From the NCBI RefSeq assembly GCF_016745395.1, contig NZ_JAERVJ010000001.1, positions 434,001-498,000 of the forward strand: a DNA stretch of 64,000 nt. Reading direction: 5' to 3'. The translations under genes were made by a program, and so were the position numbers. The notes beneath the pieces are model-generated. The model had not been told where the DNA came from. It made no database searches and worked only from the letters and a program-made list of their open reading frames with translations. The stretch is from Methylocystis sp. Sn-Cys (GTDB lineage: Bacteria > Pseudomonadota > Alphaproteobacteria > Rhizobiales > Beijerinckiaceae). Positions 33,139 to 41,421 of this stretch are shown piece after piece; position 1 is the stretch's first letter, and every line of letters begins with the position of its first letter.

Positions 33139-33199
33139 GAGAGAATGCCGCCGCGCAGTCCTCAACCAAATCTTTCCTATCTCCAAATAGGCTAGAACG

Positions 33200-33440
33200 C
33201 AACCGCGGGTCCATTTCACACCACGTCACGCGCCCCTTGCCGCCTTTACCGATCTCGACGTCGATCAACATCCGCGTGCTGTCGATCGAGGCGACCTTCA
33301 GAAGCGTAACTTCTCTGACCCGTAAACCTACCGCATAAGCGGTCGCCAGCGCGACGCGGTTGCGTAGTCCGTCAACCGCTTCCAGGAACGACTTCCTCGG
33401 CGCTCATGACCGCGGCAAGCCTCTCAGGCTCGCGACCGAA
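33200..33440 (-). pseudogene. Tyrosine recombinase remnant
   Basis: Conceptual minus-strand translation in two frames gives ERLAAVMSAEEVV, then LEAVDGLRNRVALATAYAV and GLRVREVTLLKVASIDS, then MLIDVEIGKGGKGR. This matches the start of the catalytic domain of integrases associated with IS91-type elements, with the first catalytic Arg in GLRVREV. A frameshift splits it and no downstream His-x-x-Arg box is visible. It is a decayed fragment less than 1.2 kb inside the left inversion junction. The remaining bases up to 33709 hold no recognisable gene. Confidence 0.6.
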
Positions 33441-33709
33441 AACAATCCTTTCGATCGCCTCCTTCGTCCCACGGCGCCGTGTGAAGCACCGCTGGGCGCA
33501 TGTGACTTGGTTGACGTGCCTCAGGAATGCTTCTGGGCGACGAGATGAAGGATGAGGCCGATAGGCGCGGATTTACTCCATCGGGATCGAGAACCCGCGC
33601 GGTCGTTTCCGCAGGCGCCGATCCGCTCCACAATGCCTGCCAGTTTGGCTTCCTGGCAGCTCGGCGTCTGATACAAGCCTGTCGAGGGTGCGGCGGTGAC
33701 GACGAGAGA

Positions 33710-35226
33710 CTACGGCCAGGGTCCCTTTTCGGCTTCGTAGACTGAGTTCGCCTGCGCGATCTCGATGTCGCGGGTTGTTGGCGACCAACCGCCGCCCAGC
33801 GCCTGATAGAGGCTGGTCGCAGCTCGGAAGCGCGCCAGACGTGCCTGCGCAAGGCGATCCTGGCTCTGGAAGAGCGAGGTCTGCGTTATGGCGAGCGTGA
33901 CGGTGTCGATGGTCCCCTCGCGCAGCCGCGCCAACGCTGTTGCATAGGCGCGGCGCCAGGCCGTGACTGATTCGACCTGCAGCATTACCTGACGCTCCGT
34001 CTCGCGCGCGGCTACGAGCGCGTTCTCGACATCCGTCAAGGCGGAGAGAATCTGCTTGCGGTAAAGGGTCGCGAGCTCCTGATATCTGCCTTTCTGCAAC
34101 TCATATTGTCCCTGCAAGGCGTAGCCGTCGAATAGAGGTTGCGCCACTTCGGACCCGAATTGCCAGGCGACGGCCTCGGGCCGCAGCAGGTTTTTCAGAA
34201 GCGCGCTTTGCAAGCCATAGAGTCCGGTGAGAGTGATCGAAGGAAAAAACGCGGCGCGCGCGCGAAGCACGGAAAATTCCTGCGAGGCGAGTCTTGCTTC
34301 CGCCCGCGCAATATCCGGACGGCGCAGCAACACTTCCGACGGCAAGCCGGGCGCGACAGCCGGAACAGCGAGCTTCGCCAGCGATCCGCCCTCGAGCAGC
34401 AAGTCCTCGGGCGCGCGGCCGAGCAGCACCGCGAGGAGGTTTTCCGTCTGCTGCAAATTTTGCTCAAGCGGCGGAATCGAGGCGCGTTGATCCGCGAGGA
34501 TCGCTTGCTGCTGCGCGACGTCCATCCCCGTCGCCGTGCCGACGCCGAACCGCAGCTTGATCGTCTCGAACACCTCGGTTGCGATCCGGACATTGTCGCG
34601 GGCGATGCGGAGACGGTCGCGCGCCGCCAGAGTCTGAAAATAGGCGTTCAGCACCGCGGCGATTGTCGTGATTTCCACGACGTCGCGGTCGAAGCGGCTG
34701 GCGTTGGCGAGAAGCCGCGCAGCGCTGGAAGCGTCCTGAATCTTGCCCCAAAAATCGATCTCATAGCTTGCGGTCAGACCAAGCTGAAAGAAGCCGAAGC
34801 TGACAGCCTGGAAGTCAGAAGTGGCGAGGGCGTCGGAACTCGCGGGCGTCAGTCCACCCGCGCCGGATGTGGGGACCAGGACCGTTCCCGGGGTGCGGTT
34901 CGTCTGGGCGATGTTATTCACCGATAGAGACGGCCACAGCGCCGCGCTCGACACCCTCGCCTGCGCGTCGGCCTGCTCTATCCGGGCGACCGCCGCGCCG
35001 ATGTCGAGATTTTGATCGAGCGCCTGGTCAACGAATCCGGTCAGTTCCCTTGATCGGAAGAGCGGCACGAAGTCGCGCGCAGCGGCGGCGCGGAACGTGG
35101 TCTCGCTGCGCGAAATCGTTCGGGCGGCGGCGCGCCAAGATCCGGCTTCTCCCAGTCGAGATTGCAGCCGCTTCCGGCGAACGCCGGCAGCATCGCGACC
35201 AGCAGCGTGGGAAGCCGCAATCTCAT
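33710..35226 (-). pseudogene. Outer membrane efflux lipoprotein (NodT/OpmQ-like), frameshifted
   Basis: The N-terminus starts at 35226 with a lipoprotein signal (LLVAMLPAFAGSGCNLDW, lipobox Cys at about 21) in one frame. The body runs in another frame: VPLFRSRELTGFVDQALDQN, two repeats of the TolC-type fold, and LLRRPDIARAEARLASQEF. Removing one CG unit from the tract at 35074-35080 joins them as PPLRDFVPLFRSRELTGF. The length 1517 is 3n+2, which fits a two-base insertion. It begins 3 bases after the permease stop, so it belongs to the PvdRT-OpmQ-like efflux operon. Confidence 0.8.
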
Positions 35227-35229
35227 AGT

Positions 35230-36450
35230 CTACTCCCACCTCAGCGCGTCGATCGGATTCAATCCCGCCGCCCGACGCGCCGGGAGATAGCCGAAGAGCA
35301 CGCCGACGCCGACGGAGACCAACAGAGCCGCCGCGACGCTCACCGGAGGGACAATGAGCGGCCAGTCCACCAGGAGCGCGACGAGCGCGCTTCCCGCGAG
35401 GCCGATACCAAGACCGATGATCCCTGCGACGACGCATAGCGTGACGGCCTCGACGAGAAACTGCAGGAGGATATCGCGCTTGCGCGCGCCGATCGCCATG
35501 CGCAGCCCGATTTCCTGCGTGCGCTCGGTGACGGAGACGAGCATGATGTTCATGATCCCGACGCCACCGACGAAGAGCGAGATCGCGGCGGCCGCCGAGA
35601 GAAGCCAGGTTAGAGAGGTTTGCGTCGTGTTCAGCAGCTCGACAAATCGGGTCGAGTCGAAGACGTTGAGCTTGTCCTCCTGAGCGCCGACGAGATGTTT
35701 GCGCTCGCGTAATAGCGCAAGAACCTCCTCTTTGACCTTCTCGCGGTCGGCGCCGGGCCTGACTTTCATGTCGATGGAGCTGATTTGCCGGGGGCTCGAC
35801 AATGCGGAATTCGGCAGATGCGCGCGCGCCGTCGTGATCGGAAGATAGATGTAATTGTCCATATTCTCGCCGCCCATCGAACCGAGCCTCGTCCGCACGC
35901 CGATGATGCGAACCGGAGCGGCGCCGAGGCGCACGGTCTGATCCAGCGGCGACTCGTTTCCGAATAATTTTTCTTTGACGGTCGCTCCAAGAACGACCAC
36001 TTTCGCGCCGGCGCGAACCTCTTCCTCGTCGAAGAATTGGCCCTCGAGGAGCTTGACGCCGAAAACCGTCTGATAGGTCGCCTCGACGGCATAATATTTG
36101 GTGTTCCAGCTCTTATCGCCGGCGACCACGGTGACGCCGCCGTTTATTTCTCGCGACAGATATTGCAGGTTGGGGATGACCTCACGAACCGCATTCGCGT
36201 CCTGGTCGGTTAGGACGACCGCCACGCCGCGCCGGAGCGCATTCTCCACCTTGGTCGTGAATACGAAAAGCACATCCGTGCCCGCGCTGGCGATCTGCCG
36301 CTCGACGAGTTTATTCGCGCCCGCATTGGCCGCGCTCATGACGACGAGGCCGCTGACGCCGATGATGACCCCGATCGCCGTCAGGGCGCTGCGCAGCAGA
36401 TTCGAGCGAAGCGCCGTGGCCGCCTCCTGCAGGAGCGTGCGCGGAGTCAT
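35230..36450 (-). CDS. MacB/PvdT-like ABC permease (copy 1)
   Basis: A 406-residue permease of the MacB type without ATPase domain. An N-terminal helix (RSALTAIGVIIGVSGLVVMS) is followed by a periplasmic domain (about 45-275) and three C-terminal helices with the signature VGGVGIMNIMLVSVTERTQE. The end PARRAAGLNPIDALRWE is conserved in MacB-like permeases. It pairs with the ATPase, membrane fusion protein and outer membrane factor of the same operon. A second, closely similar permease lies 66 bases upstream, so a heterodimer is likely. Confidence 0.88.
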   Translation of the reverse strand: MTPRTLLQEAATALRSNLLRSALTAIGVIIGVSGLVVMSAANAGANKLVERQIASAGTDVLFVFTTKVENALRRGVAVVLTDQDANAVREVIPNLQYLSREINGGVTVVAGDKSWNTKYYAVEATYQTVFGVKLLEGQFFDEEEVRAGAKVVVLGATVKEKLFGNESPLDQTVRLGAAPVRIIGVRTRLGSMGGENMDNYIYLPITTARAHLPNSALSSPRQISSIDMKVRPGADREKVKEEVLALLRERKHLVGAQEDKLNVFDSTRFVELLNTTQTSLTWLLSAAAAISLFVGGVGIMNIMLVSVTERTQEIGLRMAIGARKRDILLQFLVEAVTLCVVAGIIGLGIGLAGSALVALLVDWPLIVPPVSVAAALLVSVGVGVLFGYLPARRAAGLNPIDALRWE

Positions 36451-36516
36451 GCCGTCGACTCCTTTGCGAGCGCGCCGCGCCGTCGCTGCTTGCCGCCGCT
36501 GGAAAATCGCAAGGCG

Positions 36517-37737
36517 TTACTTCCTCCTCAAAGCGTCGATTGGATTCAATCCCGCCCCGCGGCGCGCGGGTAGGTAGCCGAATATGATCCCGACGCTGAC
36601 AGAAACCAGAGTGGCCGCCGCTGCGCCCAATGGCGGGATAATGAGCGGCCAGTCCACGAGGCGCGCCACGAGAACGCTTCCCGCGAGGCCGATCATGAGA
36701 CCGATCAGTCCCGCAACAACGGACAGCGTGACGGCTTCGGCCAGAAACTGCAGGAGTATGTCGCGCCGGCGCGCGCCGATCGCCATGCGAAGTCCGATTT
36801 CCCGCGTGCGCTCGGTGACCGACACGAGCATGATATTCATGATCCCGACCCCGCCGACGAGAAGCAGGATCGCCGCCGTCGCGAGGAGAAGCCGGTTCAG
36901 CGTGGATTGTGTCGTGTTCAGCAACTGAACCATCTGCGTGAGGTCGATCACATCGAGCTTGTCCTCCTGCGCGCCGCGCAAATGCTTGCGCTCGCGCAGA
37001 AGCGCGAGAACGTCCTGTTTGACCTTCTCGCGGTTGGCGCCTGGAGAAACTTTCATATCGATCAGGCTGAGTTGTCGAGCGGTCGACATTTCCGAGTTTG
37101 GGATATGCGCGCGCGCCGTCTTGATCGGAAGAATGATGAAATTATCCTCATCGACGCCACCGAAGGAGCCGCGCTTCCTGCGCACGCCGATGATACGGAC
37201 GGGTATAGTGCCCAGGCGGACTGTCTGATCCAGCGGAGACGCAGTTCCGAACAGCTTTCTTGCAACTGTCGCGCCGATGACGATGACCTTTGCGCCGGAA
37301 CGCGCCTCGGCCTCGTCGAAAAACCGCCCCTCGGAAAGCTTGACGCCCCAAACCTGCTCGTATGACGCGTCGACTCCCCAATATTCGGTGATCCAGCTAG
37401 AGTTTCCCGCGACAAGCGGGACTTTACTGTAAACCTCGCGCGACAGATATTGTATGTTCGAGACCAGTTCACGGACCGCATTCGCGTCCTGGTCGGTTAG
37501 GACGACCACCGCGCCGCGCCGGAGCGCATTCTCCACCTTGGCCGCGCGAACGACGAGCGCATCCGTGCCCTGATCGGAGATCTGGCGCTCGACGAGCTTG
37601 TTCGCGCCCGAATTCGCCGCGCTCATCAAGACGAGACTGCCGACGCCGATGATGACGCCGAACGCCGTCAACGCGCTGCGTAGTAGATTCAGTCGAAGCG
37701 CGTTGATCGCCTCTCGAAAAAGCGTCTGAAGCGTCAC
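36517..37737 (-). CDS. MacB/PvdT-like ABC permease (copy 2)
   Basis: A 406-residue paralogue of the adjacent permease, similar along its whole length (both share SAANAGANKLVERQI-like, VENALRRG and DALRRK/WE ends). It begins with GTG at 37737, overlapping the ATPase stop (GTGA). The hydrophobic layout is one N-terminal and three C-terminal helices around a periplasmic domain, with GGVGIMNIMLVSVTERTRE kept. Tandem duplication after an ancestral single permease is the simplest explanation. Together with one ATPase it should form an exporter resembling PvdRT. Confidence 0.88.
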   Translation of the reverse strand: MTLQTLFREAINALRLNLLRSALTAFGVIIGVGSLVLMSAANSGANKLVERQISDQGTDALVVRAAKVENALRRGAVVVLTDQDANAVRELVSNIQYLSREVYSKVPLVAGNSSWITEYWGVDASYEQVWGVKLSEGRFFDEAEARSGAKVIVIGATVARKLFGTASPLDQTVRLGTIPVRIIGVRRKRGSFGGVDEDNFIILPIKTARAHIPNSEMSTARQLSLIDMKVSPGANREKVKQDVLALLRERKHLRGAQEDKLDVIDLTQMVQLLNTTQSTLNRLLLATAAILLLVGGVGIMNIMLVSVTERTREIGLRMAIGARRRDILLQFLAEAVTLSVVAGLIGLMIGLAGSVLVARLVDWPLIIPPLGAAAATLVSVSVGIIFGYLPARRGAGLNPIDALRRK

Positions 37738-38474
37738 GCCATTGGCTCCTTCGCACGCGCGCCGCTGCGACGCTGACACACGTCTTCGACAATCTCGCCG
37801 TCGCAAAAGCGCAGTAGCCGATCGGCATAGGCCGCGATATCAGGCTCGTGCGTGATGACGACCAGCGTCAGCCCTTCTTCGTTGAGTGACGAAAGAAGCG
37901 ACATGATCTCATGCGAATTATGCGTGTCGAGCGCCCCCGTCGGTTCGTCGGCGATGACGATTTTGGGATCATTCACCAGCGCGCGGGCGATCGCGACGCG
38001 CTGTTGCTGTCCACCGGAAAGCTGATTGGGCCGATGGCTGAGTCTGTCGCCGAGCCCGACCTGCTGCAATCGCGCGCGCGCACACTCGAAGGCGTCGACG
38101 CCCGGTCGTGACGAATAGGCGAGCGGCAGCATGACGTTTTCGAGCGCCGACATCCGCGCCATCACATTGAACTGCTGAAATACAAAGCCGATGCTAAGAT
38201 TGCGCAAATGCGCAAGATCATCGCCCGTCATCGACGCCACGGCCTGGCCGTGGATCTTCAAGACGCCGGACGTCGGCGTATCGAGCGCCCCGATCAGATT
38301 CGCCATCGTCGATTTGCCGGATCCGGACGCGCCCATGATCGCGACAAACTCGCCGCGCGCGACGGAAAAGCTCACCCCGCGCAAAGCGTGCACTTTCTCG
38401 TTCCCCAGATTGTAAGTCTTGGTCAGCCCCACGCATTCGATGGCGGGATCTGGCGACGCGGAGGACACTGTCAT
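37734..38474 (-). CDS. MacB/LolD-type ABC transporter ATPase
   Basis: A 246-residue ATPase. Walker A GASGSGKSTMANLIG, Q-loop FVFQQFNVMA, signature NQLSGGQQQRVAIARAL, Walker B KIVIADEPTGALD and H-loop VVITHEPDI are all intact. It is of the MacB/LolD class that works with permeases of the FtsX fold by mechanotransmission. Its start overlaps the membrane fusion protein stop (ATGA) and its stop overlaps permease copy 2. In Pseudomonas the equivalent PvdT has ATPase and permease fused; here they are separate. Confidence 0.92.
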   Translation of the reverse strand: MTVSSASPDPAIECVGLTKTYNLGNEKVHALRGVSFSVARGEFVAIMGASGSGKSTMANLIGALDTPTSGVLKIHGQAVASMTGDDLAHLRNLSIGFVFQQFNVMARMSALENVMLPLAYSSRPGVDAFECARARLQQVGLGDRLSHRPNQLSGGQQQRVAIARALVNDPKIVIADEPTGALDTHNSHEIMSLLSSLNEEGLTLVVITHEPDIAAYADRLLRFCDGEIVEDVCQRRSGARAKEPMA

Positions 38475-39688
38475 TTCTCCGGCGTCGCGGCGACTGTCGC
38501 CCGCAGGATCGCCGCGTCGCCCGGCTTCAGATCGCCGTCGAGAATCTCGGTCGCCGCGTCACCCTTGACGCCCAGGCGAACGGATCGCGACTTCAGCGAA
38601 TTTGTCGCGTCGAGAACCCAGAGGCGTGTCTGCCCCGCGCGCGGCGCGGCGTCGTCCGAAACGGCGGCGGAGGGATGAAACCGTAACGCTTCGTTTGGCG
38701 TGTTCAGCACATTCTCGCGTCGGGCCGTCACGATCCGAACCGTCGCCGTCATATCCGGAAAAAGCCGCATGTCCGGGTTTTGCGCGCGAACGACGACCGT
38801 GTAGGTCACGACGCCGCTCGTTTTCGTCGCCGCCAGCCGTATCTGCTCGACGACGCCGTAAAAGGTTTCGACGGGAAAGGTCTCGACGGTGAACTTCACT
38901 TCGTCGCCAACGCGGATGGCGCCGACATCCGCCTCGTCGACCTGCGCCAGAATCTGTATTTGCGACAGGTCCTGTGCGATCTGAAACAATACGGGCGTCT
39001 GATACTCCGCCGTCACGGTCTGCCCGCGCTGCATCCTTCGGTCGATCACCACGCCGTTGATTGGCGATTTGATCAAAGTGCGATCGAAATTGATCTGGGC
39101 TTGATCGCATTCGGCCTGCCGCAGCGCGACAGTCGCTTTCGCCGACTCGAGGTCAGCTTGCGCCGCGCTGAGTTCATGGCGCGTGGCGCCGCTCTCCGTT
39201 TGCGCCTGATCGAGCTGCTGGCGGGAGACGCCCGCGGCCGACGCCAGCGCGCTGTAGCGCCCGACATTGCGATCGAGCAGACCAAGCTGCTTTTGCAGCT
39301 TCGCCATCGCCGCCTCGCGCCGCGAGACATCCGCCCTGGCGATCGCGAGATTAGCCGAGGCGGCCTGCACTTTCGCGTCGAACGGCGCGCGATCGATCAC
39401 GGCGATGAGATCGCCCTGTTTCACTTTGCTGTTGAAATCGACCTTCATCTCCGTGATCGGCCCGGAAACTTGCGAACCCACGTCGACCGTCACCAGCGCT
39501 TTGACCGCGCCAGACGCCGTAACGCTCCGCTCGACGACGCCGCGGCCAAGGAGTTGCGTTTGGTAGAGGCGCGTCGCGTCGGCGTTTCCGCTACCGAAAG
39601 ACCACCAGAGAGTCAGGCACAAAACCACCGCAGAAAATACGAGCGCGCCGACGATCGAAATTTTCTTTCCCTTTGCGTCGATCCTCAT
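38471..39688 (-). CDS. Periplasmic membrane fusion protein (MacA/PvdR-like)
   Basis: A 405-residue adaptor. An N-terminal anchor helix (IVGALVFSAVVLCLTLWWSF) is followed by a barrel-sandwich domain (TVDVGSQVSGPITEMKVDF), a coiled-coil hairpin (about 95-190, with SRREAAMAKLQKQLG), the second lipoyl half (LIKSPINGVVIDRRMQRG) and a beta-barrel domain. It bridges the ABC exporter and the outer membrane factor. The ATG at 39688 begins the anchor; an upstream ATG in frame is less likely. First gene of the efflux operon in its present orientation. Confidence 0.88.
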   Translation of the reverse strand: MRIDAKGKKISIVGALVFSAVVLCLTLWWSFGSGNADATRLYQTQLLGRGVVERSVTASGAVKALVTVDVGSQVSGPITEMKVDFNSKVKQGDLIAVIDRAPFDAKVQAASANLAIARADVSRREAAMAKLQKQLGLLDRNVGRYSALASAAGVSRQQLDQAQTESGATRHELSAAQADLESAKATVALRQAECDQAQINFDRTLIKSPINGVVIDRRMQRGQTVTAEYQTPVLFQIAQDLSQIQILAQVDEADVGAIRVGDEVKFTVETFPVETFYGVVEQIRLAATKTSGVVTYTVVVRAQNPDMRLFPDMTATVRIVTARRENVLNTPNEALRFHPSAAVSDDAAPRAGQTRLWVLDATNSLKSRSVRLGVKGDAATEILDGDLKPGDAAILRATVAATPEK

Positions 39689-39847
39689 TGGAAAGAAACT
39701 CCAGTAAACGCCAGTATACGACAAATCACGCGCGTGATCCTTGCCGCCGTACCCCGGCCGCGCGCTCCGATCGTTGTCGGTAATCTATTCGAGACTCACG
39801 CGAGAGCGCATTTGGAAACTGGATGTCCCGGCCTAAAGAGAGCTGGC

Positions 39848-40084
39848 TCAGCGGCACGACGAAGGAGCGTCCTTGCCCGTCCCCCTCGATCGTGAAACGG
39901 CACATGAGTTCATGATCCGGTCCGCCGTCGATGACGCCGCGAAAGCATCAATCGCGGCGGCGTCGAAAGGGAAACGAGCCGGTCGCGCAGAAACGCGACA
40001 AGCGGCGCGCGCGCATAAGCCAAAACGCGCCGGGCGCGAAATTCTGCGGCGGAGCAGTTGCATATCGATATTGCGAGAGCGCAT
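39848..40084 (-). CDS. Small Arg-rich hypothetical protein
   Basis: A 78-residue open frame starting MRSRNIDMQLLRRRISRPA with a very strong ribosome binding site AAGGAGGAATTT directly before the ATG at 40084. It lies 10 bases after the PepSY gene stop, on the same strand. It has three central Cys/Arg repeats (GLCARAACRVSARPARF) and no membrane helix. I do not recognise a family. The ribosome binding site is the main support; composition is like nearby non-coding frames, so the call is tentative. Confidence 0.4.
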   Translation of the reverse strand: MRSRNIDMQLLRRRISRPARFGLCARAACRVSARPARFPFDAAAIDAFAASSTADRIMNSCAVSRSRGTGKDAPSSCR

Positions 40085-40094
40085 AAATTCCTCC

Positions 40095-41345
40095 TTAGCG
40101 TAAAAGCCTGAAATACTCAGCGGGACTCCTGCTCGCCGGCACACCCGCAAGCGAAGCTCCAGTTACGTGGCGCTTCCGCGCGCGCCGCTTCCGCCACCAG
40201 ATGTAAACGCCCGTGCCGGACAGCGTCGTTATGACGAGGCCGAGGGCGCAGACGAAAATCTTGTAAGGCATGCCGAACAGATTTGCGGTGTGAAGCTGTA
40301 CGAGCCACGTCGTCACCGTCGTCCCGCTCTGCTCTCCCGTAGGGATTTTGACGCCGAGCAACCTTCCGTCGAAGGCGTCGAAATAAACCGACGTCGATCC
40401 GTATTTGTCGCCGATGTCTCTTGACGAGCGCACGCGATACTCCCAGCCGCCGAGCTGCTTGGAATGGTATAGCGCGAGAACGCGTTCGATCGTTAAGCCG
40501 CGCTTGGTGGCCTCGGTCGCCATCAGGCGCTCTCCGGTCGCCAGCGCCTCTTCCCATGACATCGGCTCCCGGCCCGACGGCGCCGGCGGCTTGACGTCAC
40601 TACGCGCCCACATCGGCTGCTCATAATCGAGCACGAATTGCGTCACGCGCGTGTAAACGAAATTGAGATCCAAATAGACACTGGACCAGGCGAATATCAG
40701 CAGCATGACCCAGAGCCAAAGTCCGAAGGCGCGGTGGAGATCGAAATTGACGCGGTAGGCTGAGGAGCCGCGCCACTTAATGAGCCAAGCCGGCTTCCAG
40801 CGCGCGAGAAACCCTTTGCGCGAATGGCCGGTCGGCGTCGGCAGCGTCAGGTAGAACCCGACGAAGCAGTCGATCGTCCATAAGAACGCGACAACGCCAA
40901 GTATCCAGTCGCCGATCCCGCTCATCGCGAGATACATGTGTAGGGCGTAGACGAAGGGCATGATGTCGGTCTTCGTCTTCGGCAGTCCATGCCATGCCGC
41001 GCGCCCGCGTTCATGTCCGTCGATCGGATCGAGATGGATGTAGTCAAAATCGAGCGGCGCGGCGCCCTCACGCGCCTCCATGCCGATCATCACCGAGCCG
41101 GGATAGCCGAGATATACGGTCTTCGTTTGCGCCTGCGGAACGATCGCCTCGGCGCGGCGCGCCAACGTCGCGGCATCGAGCGTGATCCCGGGCCGATCGC
41201 CCGGATACATCTCCGGCGTCAGCCAATGATTAATTTCGAGCCAAAACACCAGCAGGCTTCCCGTCAGCCCGACGACGATGAGAAAGCCAGCCATCACGAG
41301 GCCCGCCCAGCGGTGAAGCCAGACCCAGAACGCGCGCGTCAACAT
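40095..41345 (-). CDS. PepSY-domain inner membrane protein (FpvG-like siderophore reductase)
   Basis: A 416-residue membrane protein with four main helices at about 12-36, 140-165, 205-225 and 350-372. PepSY segments lie in the periplasmic loops (GITLDAATLARRAEAIVPQA and PMSWEEALATGERLMATEA). Histidines in WLHRWAGL, ALHMYLA, DLHRAFGLW and VQLHTANLFG fit haem coordination across the membrane. Relatives such as FpvG reduce ferric siderophore in the periplasm. Its place next to a TonB receptor supports that role. The ATG at 41345 with GGAG upstream is preferred over the adjacent TTG. Confidence 0.85.
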   Translation of the reverse strand: MLTRAFWVWLHRWAGLVMAGFLIVVGLTGSLLVFWLEINHWLTPEMYPGDRPGITLDAATLARRAEAIVPQAQTKTVYLGYPGSVMIGMEAREGAAPLDFDYIHLDPIDGHERGRAAWHGLPKTKTDIMPFVYALHMYLAMSGIGDWILGVVAFLWTIDCFVGFYLTLPTPTGHSRKGFLARWKPAWLIKWRGSSAYRVNFDLHRAFGLWLWVMLLIFAWSSVYLDLNFVYTRVTQFVLDYEQPMWARSDVKPPAPSGREPMSWEEALATGERLMATEATKRGLTIERVLALYHSKQLGGWEYRVRSSRDIGDKYGSTSVYFDAFDGRLLGVKIPTGEQSGTTVTTWLVQLHTANLFGMPYKIFVCALGLVITTLSGTGVYIWWRKRRARKRHVTGASLAGVPASRSPAEYFRLLR

Positions 41346-41421
41346 CAAAAGGCTCCTCGATACGAGAAGGGCTAAGAGGCCGCCCCGTTTCGGGACGGCC
41401 TGAGGTCGCGAAGGTTCGCGC

